Below are positions 54,507 to 64,000 of a stretch of DNA of 64,000 bases, one piece after another. A model generated the notes under the pieces. It searched no databases, had not been told where the DNA came from, and worked only from the letters and a program-made list of their open reading frames with translations. Numbering within the stretch: position 1 is the stretch's first letter; each line of letters opens with the position of its first letter. The stretch spans positions 1-64,000 of the forward strand of contig JAJXZX010000006.1 in assembly GCA_021779835.1 (NCBI GenBank), written 5' to 3'. The stretch comes from Pseudomonadota bacterium (GTDB lineage Bacteria > Pseudomonadota > Alphaproteobacteria > Rhodobacterales > Rhodobacteraceae). A program made the translations under genes and the position numbers.

Positions 54507-56218
54507 CCTTCGCGCAAAGCATTGATATGGGCGGCAAAAAGGCAAAGTCCCGGCATGGCGACGTTCTGCTTGGCGATGATTTCGTCACGCCCGACTCGTC
54601 CATCGACAGCGAGATTGTCTCGCGTCGGAATCGCTCTGGCTTCGTGTCGCTGAACAGCTCGCCGTTGGCGCGCAAGATTGTGACGTTCAATCTGGTCGGC
54701 CTTATCTTGCTTGTGACCGGAGTGCTGTATCTTAACCCGTTCCGCGATAGTCTGGTGACGCAGCACGAACGGGGGTTGGTGGCGGAAAGCCAGCTTATCG
54801 CCAACGTGATCGAAGGACGCGTCGTGCAGGCGTCCGCGGCGCCCACGCTCGGGTCGGAGACGGTGGGGATATTGCGGACGCTGACCCTGACTCCGGGCAG
54901 CGAGGTTTTTGTGTTCGACCAGTCCGGAACCGCCCTTGGCTCTGTAGTAGGCAAACCGCAGGCGCCGGTTGCCGGGATAGACGAGCCGGTGCGCAACACC
55001 GTTATCACTGACTTCTTGAACGCGTTGTGGGAGGGCATCTCCGGCTTGTTGGCGCCGCGGCACGCGCCGGTGGCGGGTGGGTCAGTGGAAACGATCGTGC
55101 AAGCGTTGGTGCCGCCAGCTCTGGCGGGCACGGCGCAGATCAAGACCGGAACCGACCCGTCTGGCCACGCGATTTTCACCGCGGTGACGCCGGTGCGCAG
55201 CGGGAACGAAGTTGTCGGCGTCGTTGCGGTGACAAGTGCGGCGGGCGAAATTGATCTGCTGGTGCGCAATGAACGCGAACAGGTGCTCCAGATGTTCGTG
55301 ATCGCGATTCTGGTGTCGATCGGGCTGAGCCTGGTGTTGGCCTCGACGATTGCCAACCCGCTGTCGGATCTGGCGGCGGCGGCGGAGCTCGGGCGTGACA
55401 AGAACGCCCGAAAGATGAGCCCGAGCCGCGTGCGCATCCCCGATTTGGCGGCGCGACCGGATGAGATCGGGCGTTTGTCGGTGGCGATGCGCGGCATGGT
55501 CGCGGCGCTTTACGACCGCATTGAAGCGAACGAACAATTTGCGGCCGACGTCGCGCATGAGATCAAGAACCCGCTGGCCTCGCTACGCTCTGCCGTTGCT
55601 TCGATGCGGATCGTCAAGCGCGACGACCAGCGGGAAAAGCTGCTGGGCGTGATTGAACATGACGTGCGACGGCTGGATCGGCTGGTCAGCGACATTTCCA
55701 ATGCCTCACGGCTGGACAGCGAACTGGTGAAGGAAGATGAAGAGTCATTCAACCTCGTCAAGACGCTCAGCAACCTGACCGAATACCTAGGCAAGGATGC
55801 GTCGGCGAAAAAGGTTGATTTCATTACCGACCTGCCGTCAGAACCGATCATCATTCAGGGTCTCGAAGGGCGGCTGGCGCAGGTGTTTGTCAATCTTATC
55901 ACCAACGCGGTGTCGTTCTGCGAAGAGGGTGACGCGGTGCGGGTTTGGGCGCGCAAGCGTGAAAACCGGGTGCTGGTGGTCGTCGAGGATACCGGGCCAG
56001 GCATTCCGGAACAGGCGCTGACCAAAGTGTTCAAGCGGTTCTACTCGGAGCGCCCTCCTGGGCAGTTCGGCGACCACTCCGGGTTGGGGTTGGCGATTTC
56101 CAAGCAGATCGTCGAGGCGCATGGCGGCGTGATTTGGGCGGAAAACATCCGCCCGACCGACGCCGACCCGACCTCTGACCCGCTTGGCGCGCGCTTTGTG
56201 GTGGGTCTGCCGGTGTGA
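54503..56218 (+). CDS. chvG: Sensor histidine kinase ChvG
   Basis: The 571-residue kinase has a long cytoplasmic N-terminus, TM1 (about 57-80), a periplasmic sensor domain, TM2 (about 255-280, [19 protein letters not shown]) and a HAMP domain. Its H-box is [17 protein letters not shown]. The ATPase domain has the N-box [24 protein letters not shown] and SGLGLAIS. The stimulus is thought to be periplasmic in relatives, where ExoR represses it; no exoR gene is here. Start overlaps chvI; its stop overlaps hprK. Confidence 0.93.
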   Translation: MTFAQSIDMGGKKAKSRHGDVLLGDDFVTPDSSIDSEIVSRRNRSGFVSLNSSPLARKIVTFNLVGLILLVTGVLYLNPFRDSLVTQHERGLVAESQLIANVIEGRVVQASAAPTLGSETVGILRTLTLTPGSEVFVFDQSGTALGSVVGKPQAPVAGIDEPVRNTVITDFLNALWEGISGLLAPRHAPVAGGSVETIVQALVPPALAGTAQIKTGTDPSGHAIFTAVTPVRSGNEVVGVVAVTSAAGEIDLLVRNEREQVLQMFVIAILVSIGLSLVLASTIANPLSDLAAAAELGRDKNARKMSPSRVRIPDLAARPDEIGRLSVAMRGMVAALYDRIEANEQFAADVAHEIKNPLASLRSAVASMRIVKRDDQREKLLGVIEHDVRRLDRLVSDISNASRLDSELVKEDEESFNLVKTLSNLTEYLGKDASAKKVDFITDLPSEPIIIQGLEGRLAQVFVNLITNAVSFCEEGDAVRVWARKRENRVLVVVEDTGPGIPEQALTKVFKRFYSERPPGQFGDHSGLGLAISKQIVEAHGGVIWAENIRPTDADPTSDPLGARFVVGLPV

Positions 56219-56670
56219 GCCGGACGGCGATACCCGGAACCGACCCCAAGGCCGCCGACATGATCTTACATGCAAGCTGCGTGGCGCTGGGTGGACAGGG
56301 CATCCTTGTCCTTGGGCGAGCTGGCGTCGGAAAATCCTCACTGGCGCTTGAATTGATGGCATTGGGCGCCGATCTGGTGGCGGATGACCGGACCTGCCTG
56401 CAGCAGCGAGGTGGCGAAATTATCGCCTCTGCGCCGTATGCTCTTGCTGGCATGATTGAGGCCCGCGGTGTAGGGTTGTTGAAGGGAAAGGCGCTGCCGA
56501 GGGTGCCGGTGTCGCTTGTTGTCGATCTTGACCAGATAGAAACCGAACGTTTACCAATTCACCGGACGATCACGTTATTGACCTGCACGATCCCGTTGAT
56601 TCACGGCGTCGCGACCAACCATTTTCCGGCCATCATTGTGCAATACATTAAAGGTGGGGGAACCGTCTGA
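56215..56670 (+). CDS. hprK: HPr kinase/phosphorylase, short alphaproteobacterial form
   Basis: HprK phosphorylates a serine of HPr. The 151-residue protein consists only of the catalytic domain, with P-loop [25 protein letters not shown] and EARGVGLL (the family signature region). It lacks the N-terminal domain of Gram-positive HprK (about 310 residues), which is normal for alphaproteobacteria. The start is GTG overlapping the chvG stop. It lies upstream of rapZ, EIIA and HPr, its partner. Confidence 0.92.
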   Translation: MSRTAIPGTDPKAADMILHASCVALGGQGILVLGRAGVGKSSLALELMALGADLVADDRTCLQQRGGEIIASAPYALAGMIEARGVGLLKGKALPRVPVSLVVDLDQIETERLPIHRTITLLTCTIPLIHGVATNHFPAIIVQYIKGGGTV

Positions 56671-56684
56671 CGAAGGGGCGCGGG

Positions 56685-57560
56685 ATGAAGGCGACGCAAT
56701 GGGGACACCGGGTGGTGTTGGTGACCGGGCCTTCGGGCGCCGGCCGGTCCACCGCGATTCATTCGTTCGAGGATCTCGGCTATGAGGCGATCGACAATCT
56801 GCCCTTGTCGCTGATTCCACGTCTGTTGGAAGGGGCCCCTCTGCCACGACCGATCGCGCTGGGCATCGATGTGCGCAACCGCGACTTTTCCGCCTCGGCT
56901 CTGATCGAGCTTATCGACCGTCTCGCAGTCTCAGCCGATGTCGAATCAGAGGTGCTGTATCTTGACTGCATGCCCGACGAATTGGTGCGTCGTTATTCGC
57001 AGACCCGCCGCCGTCACCCTCTGGCCCCGGTCGAGCCTGCGACCGATGGGATCGACCGCGAGATCGACCTGCTTGCCCCGATCAAGGTGCGCGCCGATGT
57101 GGTGATCGACACCAGCGAGATGAGCCCGCATGATCTGCGCAATGAAATCGACCGCTGGTTCGACAAGGGTGCCGCCGCGCGGCTGGTGATTTCCCTGCAT
57201 TCCTTTTCCTACAAGCGCGGTGTGCCGCGCGGGGTGGACATGGTGTTTGACACGCGTTTTCTGCGCAATCCGCACTGGGACGCCGATCTGCGCCCTCTGG
57301 ACGGGCGCGATCCAAGGGTTGCGGCCTATGTCGCAGCGGATGAACGGTTCGACTCCTACTTCAAAACGCTCTGCGATCTGATCCTGCTGATGCTGCCGGC
57401 GCAGGTCGAAGAGGGCAAATCGCACCTGTCGATCGGCTTTGGGTGTACCGGAGGGCAACACCGATCGGTTGCCGTAGCGGAAAAGTTGGCCAAAGTCCTT
57501 GCGGATGCCGGTTGGCAAGTGTCTAAACGGCACCGAGAATTGGAACGGCGGGCGGCGTGA
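56685..57560 (+). CDS. rapZ: RNase adapter RapZ
   Basis: RapZ in enterobacteria binds small RNAs and glucosamine-6-phosphate to steer RNase E. The 291-residue protein has P-loop [24 protein letters not shown] in the N-domain, and the C-terminal signature [18 protein letters not shown]. It starts at ATG 56685 with AAGGGG upstream, 14 bases after hprK, in the common hprK-rapZ-EIIA-HPr string. Its role in alphaproteobacteria is not established. Confidence 0.95.
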   Translation: MKATQWGHRVVLVTGPSGAGRSTAIHSFEDLGYEAIDNLPLSLIPRLLEGAPLPRPIALGIDVRNRDFSASALIELIDRLAVSADVESEVLYLDCMPDELVRRYSQTRRRHPLAPVEPATDGIDREIDLLAPIKVRADVVIDTSEMSPHDLRNEIDRWFDKGAAARLVISLHSFSYKRGVPRGVDMVFDTRFLRNPHWDADLRPLDGRDPRVAAYVAADERFDSYFKTLCDLILLMLPAQVEEGKSHLSIGFGCTGGQHRSVAVAEKLAKVLADAGWQVSKRHRELERRAA

Positions 57561-57588
57561 TGCCCAAACGACGGCAAGGTGACAAGGC

Positions 57589-57990
57589 GTGATCGGAATC
57601 GTGATCGTCGCACATGGTGGGTTGGCGCGGGAATATCTCGCGGCGGTCGAACATGTCGTGGGCAAGCAGGCCGGAATCCTTGCGATTTCGATCGAGGATC
57701 CGCATGACCGCGCGGCAAAGCAGACGGAAATCTGCGAGGCTGCTGACGCGGTCGATGAGGGCTCGGGCGTGGTCGTGGTGACCGACATGTTCGGCGGCAC
57801 ACCGTCGAATCTGTGCTTGCGCGCTTGCGTGGCCACTGATCGCCGTATCGTGTACGGCGCAAATCTGCCGATGCTGGTGAAGCTTGCGAAATCCCGCAAG
57901 CTCCCCGTGCAAGAGGCCGTCACCGTCGCGCTGGAAGCTGGGCGCAAATATATTAACAGCATCGATCTAGGTGCGGGGCAGGATTCCTGA
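57589..57990 (+). CDS. PTS mannose-family EIIA component
   Basis: The 133-residue protein has the EIIA-Man fold with the phospho-histidine in MIGIVIVAHGGLAREYL (His9) and TDMFGGTPSNLCLRACV. With EI, HPr and HprK it forms a regulatory phosphorelay (not sugar uptake) controlling carbon and nitrogen responses. No membrane EIIBC is nearby. The start is GTG 57589 with a weak upstream site. Its stop overlaps the HPr start by one base. Confidence 0.93.
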   Translation: MIGIVIVAHGGLAREYLAAVEHVVGKQAGILAISIEDPHDRAAKQTEICEAADAVDEGSGVVVVTDMFGGTPSNLCLRACVATDRRIVYGANLPMLVKLAKSRKLPVQEAVTVALEAGRKYINSIDLGAGQDS

Positions 57991-58259
57991 TGGCTGAGCG
58001 CATGTTGCGTATCGTTAACGAAAAAGGTCTGCACGCGCGCGCGTCGGCAAAGTTTGTCGAAGTGGTCGAGGGACATGACGCAAGCGTGCAGGTCAGCCGC
58101 GACGGGCTATCGGTTTCGGGCGATTCGATCATGGGTCTTTTGATGTTGGCAGCATCGCGCGGAACCTCTATTGAGGTCCGGACCAGCGGGGCAGAAGCTG
58201 ACAAGCTGGCCGACGCGCTAGAGACGCTTGTGGCAGACCGCTTCGGGGAAGAATTCTGA
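57990..58259 (+). CDS. ptsH: Phosphocarrier protein HPr
   Basis: HPr carries phosphate from enzyme I to EIIA. The 89-residue protein has the active-site His in KGLHARASAKFVE (near residue 15) and the regulatory Ser in GDSIMGLLMLAA (near residue 46) which HprK can phosphorylate. It is the last of the chvI-chvG-hprK-rapZ-EIIA-HPr string. Enzyme I is not in the window. Confidence 0.95.
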   Translation: MAERMLRIVNEKGLHARASAKFVEVVEGHDASVQVSRDGLSVSGDSIMGLLMLAASRGTSIEVRTSGAEADKLADALETLVADRFGEEF

Positions 58260-58295
58260 GACGGGCGCGCTCGCGTCTGAGAGGACTGATCGCCC

Positions 58296-59165
58296 GTGAA
58301 TGATTCCGGCCAGAATGCGAAGTTTGTCGGGGACCCCGACTACAAACCGTATGACAAGCGGCGGTTGTCCTATTCCGGCACCTACACCGAGCTGTGGAAG
58401 GTGCTGTCGATCCGCGCCATCGAATGGCTAACCGGCAAGATCACGCTGTTGCACCTGATCCGAAAGTTCGAGGCAATGGGCCCGGCGCGCGGGCAGGAGT
58501 TCTGGCAGCGCACGTTGACCCTGATGGGGATCGACCTCCAGACACCCGCCGACCAGATCGCCAATATTCCGGCGACGGGGCCTGTGGTCGTGGTCGCCAA
58601 CCACCCGCATGGATTGGTGGATGGCCTTGTGATGGCCAAGCTGGTGGGCAACGTGCGCGAGGACTTTAAGATCCTGACCCGCTCGCTGCTGACTGGCATC
58701 GAAGAGATCGCGTATCACATGGTGCCGGTGCCTTTCCCGCATGAGGAAGGCGCGCTGGAAAAGGGCCTTGAGATGCGGCGGATCGCGATGGAGCATCTGC
58801 AAAACGGTGGCGTTGTGATCCTGTTCCCCTCTGGTTCTGTCGCGACGTCCGAGACATGGTTCGGCCCCGCGATTGAGCAGGAATGGAACCCCTTTACCGC
58901 CAAGATGATCCTGCGCAGCAATGCCGTGATCGTGCCGATCCATTTCCCCGGGCAGAATTCTCGCTGGTATCAGATTGCGAACAAGATCTCGCCGATCATC
59001 CGGCAGGGTTTGCTGCTGCACGAGGTGGCGTTCGCACTGAACAAGCCGCAGGCGCCGATTGTCGGTGCGCCGATCGGGCGGGAAGAGATCGCGAAGTGGG
59101 CGTCCAACCCGCGCGGGTTCATGGCGTGGCTGCGTGAGACCACGCTGGCGCTGGGAAAGCGCTAA
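58296..59165 (+). CDS. Lysophospholipid acyltransferase family protein
   Basis: The 289-residue protein has acyltransferase motif NHPHGLVDGLVM (the usual HX4D is spaced by one more residue here), a second region FPSGSVATSE resembling the EGTR-type block (FPxGS), and PIHFPGQNSRWYQ. It probably transfers an acyl chain to a lysophospholipid or ornithine-type lipid. GTG 58296 is the start, with GAGGA 10 bases before. It lies 36 bases after HPr and may be in the same transcript. Confidence 0.82.
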   Translation: MNDSGQNAKFVGDPDYKPYDKRRLSYSGTYTELWKVLSIRAIEWLTGKITLLHLIRKFEAMGPARGQEFWQRTLTLMGIDLQTPADQIANIPATGPVVVVANHPHGLVDGLVMAKLVGNVREDFKILTRSLLTGIEEIAYHMVPVPFPHEEGALEKGLEMRRIAMEHLQNGGVVILFPSGSVATSETWFGPAIEQEWNPFTAKMILRSNAVIVPIHFPGQNSRWYQIANKISPIIRQGLLLHEVAFALNKPQAPIVGAPIGREEIAKWASNPRGFMAWLRETTLALGKR

Positions 59166-59287
59166 GGCGTCATCATAGCTTCACTTGATCGCGGCATTGG
59201 TCGGAGCAATTCTGCGCCCCACTACATGCGGGCTTGAAACCATACCGGCGCCGGGTGCATGATCGGCAACCTTTTGAGTGGACCGCC

Positions 59288-60772
59288 ATGACCTTTCCCG
59301 ATCTGAACCTTCCGATTATCACGCCCGCCGATTACGCACCCGAGGCTTTTGACACTGCCGAAGGCGCGGTGGCGCGACTGGAAGAGCTATATTCCGCCGC
59401 GACCGCCTTTTTGGTGGAGCATTTCTCCACCGCTGTCACCAAGGGTCGCCCCGCCGCACGGTATCGCGCCTTTTACCCGGAAATTCGTATCACTACGACC
59501 AGCCATGCCAAGGCCGACAGCCGCTTGTCCTTCGGCCATGTTGCCGAACCGGGCACCTATTCAACCACGGTGACGCGGCCGGATCTGTTCCGCTTTTATC
59601 TTGTGCAGCAGATCGGTCTTTTGATGCAAAGCCACTCTGTGCCGGTGATTATCGGCCCCTCAAAGACGCCGATTCCGGTGCATTTCGCGGTGGCGGGCCA
59701 CCCGGAGGTCAATATTCCGCAGGAGGGCGTGCTCGACTTCTCGCTGCGCGACATCTTCGATGTGCCGGATCTGTCGACCACCAATGATGACATCGTTAAC
59801 GGACTGCGGCTGGTCAATGCCGACGGATCTGGCCCGCTGGCACCCTTCACGGCGCAGCGGGTGGATTACAGCCTTGCGCGGTTAAGCCACTATACAGCGA
59901 CCGCGCCAGAGCATTTTCAGAACCATGTTCTGTTTACCAACTACCAGTTCTACATCGAAGAATTCGAGGCCTACGCGCGGCAGGCGCTGGCCGATCCGGC
60001 CAGCGGCTACACAGCGTTCGTCGGTCCCGGCAATGCCATCATCACCACCGCAGATGCGCCACTGGCCGCCTACCCGAAGCTGCCGCAGATGCCGACCTAT
60101 CACCTGAAACGCCCCGGCGGGCAGGGCATCACGCTGGTCAACATCGGTGTCGGCCCGTCGAACGCCAAGACCGCGACCGACCACATCGCCGTGCTACGCC
60201 CCCACGCCTGGCTGATGGTGGGCCACTGCGCGGGTCTGCGCAATTCGCAGTCTCTGGGTGATTTCGTGCTCGCACATGCCTACCTGCGCGAGGATCACGT
60301 GCTGGATGCTGACCTACCCGTCTGGGTGCCGATCCCGGCGCTGGCCGAGATACAGATCGCGCTGCAAGAGGCGGTGGCCGAGGTTACCCAGCTTGAGGGC
60401 TACGAGCTGAAGCGCATCATGCGCACTGGCACGGTGGCCACCATCGACAACCGTAACTGGGAACTGCGCGATCAGTCCGGCCCGGTGCATCGTCTTAGCC
60501 TGTCGCGCGCCATCGCGCTGGACATGGAAAGCGCCACCATCGCCGCCAACGGGTTCCGCTTTCGGGTGCCCTACGGCACGCTCCTTTGCGTCTCGGACAA
60601 GCCGCTGCATGGCGAATTGAAGCTGCCCGGCATGGCAAGCGAGTTCTATCGCACGCAGGTTTCACGCCATCTGGAAATCGGTGTGCGGGCTATGGAACGG
60701 CTGCGGGATATGCCCTTGGATCGAATCCATAGCCGCAAATTACGCAGTTTTGAAGAAACCGCGTTCCTCTGA
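59288..60772 (+). CDS. amn: AMP nucleosidase
   Basis: Amn splits AMP into adenine and ribose 5-phosphate. The 494-residue protein has an N-terminal Bac_AMN domain (about residues 20-175, YPEIRITT, GTYSTTVTRPDLFRFYL). A C-terminal nucleosidase domain follows with GPSNAKTATDHIAVLRPHAW, MVGHCAGLR, LDMESATIAANGFRF and PYGTLLCVSDKPLHGE. Length and domain order match bacterial AMN (about 484). Start ATG 59288 chosen for family match. Confidence 0.95.
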   Translation: MTFPDLNLPIITPADYAPEAFDTAEGAVARLEELYSAATAFLVEHFSTAVTKGRPAARYRAFYPEIRITTTSHAKADSRLSFGHVAEPGTYSTTVTRPDLFRFYLVQQIGLLMQSHSVPVIIGPSKTPIPVHFAVAGHPEVNIPQEGVLDFSLRDIFDVPDLSTTNDDIVNGLRLVNADGSGPLAPFTAQRVDYSLARLSHYTATAPEHFQNHVLFTNYQFYIEEFEAYARQALADPASGYTAFVGPGNAIITTADAPLAAYPKLPQMPTYHLKRPGGQGITLVNIGVGPSNAKTATDHIAVLRPHAWLMVGHCAGLRNSQSLGDFVLAHAYLREDHVLDADLPVWVPIPALAEIQIALQEAVAEVTQLEGYELKRIMRTGTVATIDNRNWELRDQSGPVHRLSLSRAIALDMESATIAANGFRFRVPYGTLLCVSDKPLHGELKLPGMASEFYRTQVSRHLEIGVRAMERLRDMPLDRIHSRKLRSFEETAFL

Positions 60773-60903
60773 CGCTATGCTTTGCCGATTTTGGGCCGAA
60801 AAGGCTTGATTTGTCCCTCAAAAACCTGTGTAGCCGCAGGGTGCGCCCGCTATGGGCATGAAAGACCCTGCGTGAAGTGGGGCAAGATTTGAGGAACTCT
60901 GCG

Positions 60904-61191
60904 ATGATGAAACCAATGACCAAGACTCAGCTGGTGGCAGCACTTGCCGATGCGATGGGCGGGGACAAAAAGACCGCTGGCGCGGCTCTGGATGCGATCA
61001 CCGATGTGGTCACCCGTGAGATCGCCGCTGGCGGCTCTGTGACCCTGCCGGGTCTGGGCAAGATCGCGTGCCGCGCCCGTCCGGAGCGTCAGGTTCGCAA
61101 CCCCGCCACTGGCGAGACGCTGACCAAAGCTGCCGACAAAGTGGTCAAGATCACCGTCGCCAAAGCGCTGAAAGACAGCGTCAACGTCTAA
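60904..61191 (+). CDS. hup: HU-family DNA-binding protein
   Basis: HU is an abundant nucleoid protein that bends DNA. The 95-residue protein has TKTQLVAALADAMGGDKKT, GGSVTLPGLGKIACRARPER, and RNPATGETLTKAA in the DNA-binding arms. A second ATG is at 60907. The GAGGAA site is 9 bases before the start. It is followed by a textbook terminator and is a single-gene transcript. Whether it is the HupB-type or another HU form cannot be told. Confidence 0.93.
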   Translation: MMKPMTKTQLVAALADAMGGDKKTAGAALDAITDVVTREIAAGGSVTLPGLGKIACRARPERQVRNPATGETLTKAADKVVKITVAKALKDSVNV

Positions 61192-61231
61192 GCCACTTGG
61201 CTTTTGCTTCGGCCCCGGTGCGGGTCATGTG

Positions 61232-61259
61232 GGGCCGCCTTCGGGCGGCCCTTTTCTTT
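61232..61259 (+). terminator. Rho-independent terminator after hup
   Basis: Perfect 8-base stem GGGCCGCC and GGCGGCCC with a TTCG tetraloop (61232-61251), then TTTTCTTT. It lies 40 bases past the hup stop and touches the convergent ubiB stop at 61258. Confidence 0.95.
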
Positions 61260-62787
61260 ACAACACCGTGCCGATCCAGATGCCCACGCCGGTCAGAACC
61301 GCGCCGGCCACCATCCACACCAGCGGGTGCAACTGCCCACGCACCTGTTGCGGCGCCACCGGTTCGACCTGCCGCACCAGTTGCGCCTCGACCATGCGTG
61401 GCAACTTTGGCCCGAAACGGCCCAGCACTTTCGCCGTGCGCATCAGATCGCGCAGCATGGCGCGCGGGCCGAGGTTTTCCTTGATGTAGCCTTCCACGAT
61501 GGGCTGAGCGACCTGCCAGATGTTGATATGCGGATTAAGCGAGCGCGCGACGCCCTCGACCACCACCATCGTGCGTTGCAAGAGGATCAGTTCGGTCCGG
61601 GTTTGCATACCAAAACGTTCGGTCACCTCGAACAGATAGGCCAGCAGATGCGCCATCGAGATGCGCGTGGCGTCCATGCCAAAGATCGGCTCTCCCACCA
61701 CCCGCAGGGCGCGGGCGAATTCATCAATGTCGCGATCGGCTGGCACATATCCCGCCTCAAAGTGGACCTCTGCGACGCGGCGATAGTCCTTGCGGATAAA
61801 GCCGAACAGGATCTCGGCATAAACGCGGCGGGTATATTCGTCGATGCGCCCCATGATGCCAAAGTCATAGGCGATGATGTCACCGTTCGCGGCGACCTTC
61901 ATGTTGCCCTGATGCATGTCGGCGTGGAAATAGCCATCGCGCAGCGCGTGGCTCAGGAACAGTTGCAGCACCCGCTCGCCCAAGGCCGCGCGATCATGCC
62001 CGGCGGCATCAAGGGCTGCGTTATCGCCCAGTGCCACGCCTTCGGCCCAGCTCATCGTCATCACCTGACGCGACGAGAGGGCCCAATCCGGCTCTGGCAC
62101 CTGAAACCCGGTGTCCTGCGCGGTGTTCGCCGCGAATTCCGACGCGGCAGAGCTTTCCAGCCGCAGGTCAAGCTCGCCCATCACCACGCCTTCGAAATGG
62201 GTGATGACTTCGGTGGGGCGCAGCCGCCGCGAGGCGGGCGACAGTGTCTCGATGATCGAGGCGGCAAGGTAGAAGGCGTCAATATCCTTGCGGAAAGCCC
62301 GCTCAATACCCGGGCGCAGCACCTTGACCGCCACCTCTTGCCCGGTTTCCGCCAGCCGTGCCCGATGCACCTGCGCAATAGAGGCTGCGGCGACCGGTTC
62401 CGAGAACTCCGAAAACACCTCGTCCACATTGATCTGAAGGTCTTCCTCGATCATCGCCTTGGCGGTCGCCAGCGGAAAGGCGGGCAGTTGGTCCTGCAAA
62501 TAGCGCAACTGATCGGCAAGCTCGTCGCCCACCACATCGGGGCGCGTCGAAAGCACCTGCCCGAACTTGATGTAGGCCGGGCCCAAGGCGGTCAGCGCCC
62601 GCGTTGCCGGTGGCAGCGACATATCTCCGCGCAAGCCCAGCCAGCTGAACGGCCAGCCAAGCGCGCGCGCGACAAAGCGCAGCCGAGGCGGGGCGTTGAA
62701 CGCCTCCAACACCACACCCATCGCGCCGGTGCGTTGCAGCGTGGCGCCGGTGCGGACCAGCCGCCAGATATTGTGAGGCCCGCGCAC
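61258..62787 (-). CDS. ubiB: UbiB-type protein kinase-like protein
   Basis: UbiB is an atypical kinase-like ATPase needed for ubiquinone synthesis. The 509-residue protein has the KxGQ motif in AYIKFGQVLSTRPD, AAASIAQVHRARL, LQLFLSHALRDGYFHADMHQGN and DFGIMGRIDE. Two membrane helices occur near the C-terminus (WMVAGAVLTGVGIWIG). It starts with GTG directly after the ubiE stop TAG, so the two are co-translated. Confidence 0.95.
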   Translation of the reverse strand: MRGPHNIWRLVRTGATLQRTGAMGVVLEAFNAPPRLRFVARALGWPFSWLGLRGDMSLPPATRALTALGPAYIKFGQVLSTRPDVVGDELADQLRYLQDQLPAFPLATAKAMIEEDLQINVDEVFSEFSEPVAAASIAQVHRARLAETGQEVAVKVLRPGIERAFRKDIDAFYLAASIIETLSPASRRLRPTEVITHFEGVVMGELDLRLESSAASEFAANTAQDTGFQVPEPDWALSSRQVMTMSWAEGVALGDNAALDAAGHDRAALGERVLQLFLSHALRDGYFHADMHQGNMKVAANGDIIAYDFGIMGRIDEYTRRVYAEILFGFIRKDYRRVAEVHFEAGYVPADRDIDEFARALRVVGEPIFGMDATRISMAHLLAYLFEVTERFGMQTRTELILLQRTMVVVEGVARSLNPHINIWQVAQPIVEGYIKENLGPRAMLRDLMRTAKVLGRFGPKLPRMVEAQLVRQVEPVAPQQVRGQLHPLVWMVAGAVLTGVGIWIGTVL

Positions 62788-63540
62788 CTAGAGTTTCCAC
62801 CCGGAATGCAGGGCCGCCACGCCCATCGTCAGGTTGCGATATTTCACCTGCCCGAACCCGGCAGCGCGGATCATCGCGGCAAAGGTGTCCTGATCGGGGA
62901 ACTTGCGGATCGATTCCACCAGATACTGATACGAGTCGCGATCCCCGGCGATGATCTGTCCCATCACCGGGATCACGTTGAACGAATAGCGATCATAGGC
63001 CCATTGCATCGCCGGATTGGGCAACTGGCTGAACTCCAGCACCATCAACCGCCCACCGGGGCGCAACACGCGGTAGGCCTCGTTCAACGCATCCTGCACC
63101 CGCGTCACGTTCCGGATGCCAAAGCTGATGGTGTAGACGTCAAAGGTATTGGCCGGAAACGGCAGTGCCATCGCATCGCCCACCACCCAATCGAGGTTGT
63201 CGGCCATGCTTTCAGCCTCGGCCCGGTGGCGTCCTTCGACCAGCATCTGCTCTGTCATGTCCAGGACGGTCGCATGCGATCCCGGCGCGCGCTTCAGATA
63301 GCGGAACGACACGTCGCCGGTGCCACCTGCCACATCCAGCAGCTTGGTTCCGGGGCGTGGCGCCAGCCAATCCATCATCGCGTCTTTCCAGATGCGGTGG
63401 ATGCCAACCGACATCACGTCATTCATGATGTCGTATTTAGAGGCCACGCGGGTGAACACCCCATGCACCATCCCGGCCTTTTGATCCTCGGCCACTGTCT
63501 GAAAGCCGAAATGCGTGGTCTTTGAACTATCTTCGGTCAT
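62788..63540 (-). CDS. ubiE: Ubiquinone/menaquinone methyltransferase UbiE
   Basis: UbiE adds a methyl group in ubiquinone synthesis. The 250-residue protein starts at ATG 63538-63540 and shows [23 protein letters not shown] motif [35 protein letters not shown] and [13 protein letters not shown]. Length matches the family. It is transcribed with ubiB and diverges from mutM. Confidence 0.97.
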   Translation of the reverse strand: MTEDSSKTTHFGFQTVAEDQKAGMVHGVFTRVASKYDIMNDVMSVGIHRIWKDAMMDWLAPRPGTKLLDVAGGTGDVSFRYLKRAPGSHATVLDMTEQMLVEGRHRAEAESMADNLDWVVGDAMALPFPANTFDVYTISFGIRNVTRVQDALNEAYRVLRPGGRLMVLEFSQLPNPAMQWAYDRYSFNVIPVMGQIIAGDRDSYQYLVESIRKFPDQDTFAAMIRAAGFGQVKYRNLTMGVAALHSGWKL

Positions 63541-63626
63541 CGGGCCTTGCCGTTCTATAATCTGCCCCTTCTTATAGGACGCCCGACGGGCGATACAATG
63601 CGCCCCACGTCGCAGGGAGAGCCACC

Positions 63627-64000
63627 ATGCCCGAATTGCCAGAGGTAGAGACAGTCCGTCGCGGGCTGGAGCCCGCCATGGCCGGGCAGGTGATCGAAAA
63701 AGCCGAGATTCGCCGCCCCGATCTGCGCTTTCCCTTTCCGCCGAGCATGGCCGCGCGTCTGACCGGGGCCCGTGTCGAACGCCTGCGCCGCCGGTCAAAA
63801 TACATCCTTGCCGATCTTTCCACCGGCGAGACGCTGCTGATCCACCTTGGCATGTCTGGACGTATGTTGATCTCGGGTCAGATGCCGGGTGTGTTCCACC
63901 ACGACCATCCCGCGCCTGCCAAGCATGACCATGTTGTGCTCGACATGGAAAACGGCGCCCGCATCACCTTCAACGACGCGCGCCGCTTTGGCGCAATGGA
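63627..64000 (+). CDS. mutM: Formamidopyrimidine-DNA glycosylase, N-terminal part (cut by window edge)
   Basis: MutM removes oxidised purines from DNA. The visible 124 codons begin [16 protein letters not shown], with the catalytic Pro2 and Glu3, followed by [11 protein letters not shown] with the family Lys, [10 protein letters not shown] and DARRFGAM. The helix-two-turn-helix and zinc finger lie outside the window. ATG 63627 has AGGGAG 8 bases before it. Confidence 0.96.
   Translation, partial: MPELPEVETVRRGLEPAMAGQVIEKAEIRRPDLRFPFPPSMAARLTGARVERLRRRSKYILADLSTGETLLIHLGMSGRMLISGQMPGVFHHDHPAPAKHDHVVLDMENGARITFNDARRFGAM

Noticed and set aside
61204-63525. 773-codon open frame opposite ubiB and ubiE
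   Set aside because: It is antisense to two clearly recognised genes; its translation is rich in His, Arg and Gln as expected of a GC-driven shadow frame.
1-64000. CRISPR array or rRNA operon
   Set aside because: No regularly spaced repeats and no rRNA-like sequence were seen on reading the window.

Overview
The window looks like chromosomal DNA of a GC-rich alphaproteobacterium of the Rhodobacterales (Roseobacter/Rhodobacter type). The pointers are a petABC bc1 operon, a MarR/OmpR pair resembling Rhodobacter PetP/PetR, a ChvI-ChvG-HprK-RapZ-EIIA-HPr string beside pckA, a methylsuccinyl-CoA dehydrogenase of the ethylmalonyl-CoA pathway, a DUF6473 gene, and a small protein I recognise as the gene transfer agent (GTA) spike base family named after Rhodobacter capsulatus rcc01079. 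These are family recognitions from sequence; no search was run.

Layout. 1-129 is one end of an IS5-type insertion sequence lying against the 3' end of fliP. 137-4946 holds flagellar genes (fliP, fliN, a fliH-like gene and fliF leftward; fliL, an unknown gene and a MotE-like gene rightward). 5180-7917 is petABC. 8215-11961 holds a glutathione S-transferase gene, a PaiB-like gene, mtaB and dapF, with a half FMN-riboswitch-like motif at 9571-9618. A tRNA-Lys follows at 12070. 12265-18651 is the leftward cytochrome bd operon cydD-cydC-cydA-cydB-cydX with a perfect FNR box before cydA. 18922-26819 holds a PAP2 phosphatase, a DMT exporter, ilvE, petP-petR, an HDAC-family gene and xseB-ispA-dxs. 26995-38411 is mostly housekeeping: photolyase, an epimerase, a methyltransferase, hbd, DUF6473, etfAB, a PduO-type adenosyltransferase, an SDR, an SH3 protein and parC.

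38413-49038 is the accessory region. It is a surface-polysaccharide locus (family 2 glycosyltransferase, O-antigen ligase/polymerase-like protein, secreted beta-helix protein, hexapeptide acyltransferase, OafA-type acyltransferase, Wzx-type flippase) that also encodes a 699-residue unsecreted beta-helix protein and the 86-residue GTA spike base. In R. capsulatus GTA head spikes bind the capsule, so this locus may encode both a particle's receptor-binding parts and the polysaccharide they bind. CtrA-like half-site pairs lie upstream of the spike base gene, of the OafA gene and in the fliF/fliL divergent region.

49225-64000 returns to core functions: mcd, a TSUP exporter, pckA, chvI-chvG-hprK-rapZ-EIIA-ptsH, a lysophospholipid acyltransferase, amn, an HU gene with a clear terminator, ubiE-ubiB, and the first part of mutM running off the right edge. 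The genes together describe an aerobic to microaerobic respirer with two terminal respiratory branches (bc1 and bd), flagella, acetyl-CoA assimilation, and a surface polysaccharide possibly linked to gene transfer particles.
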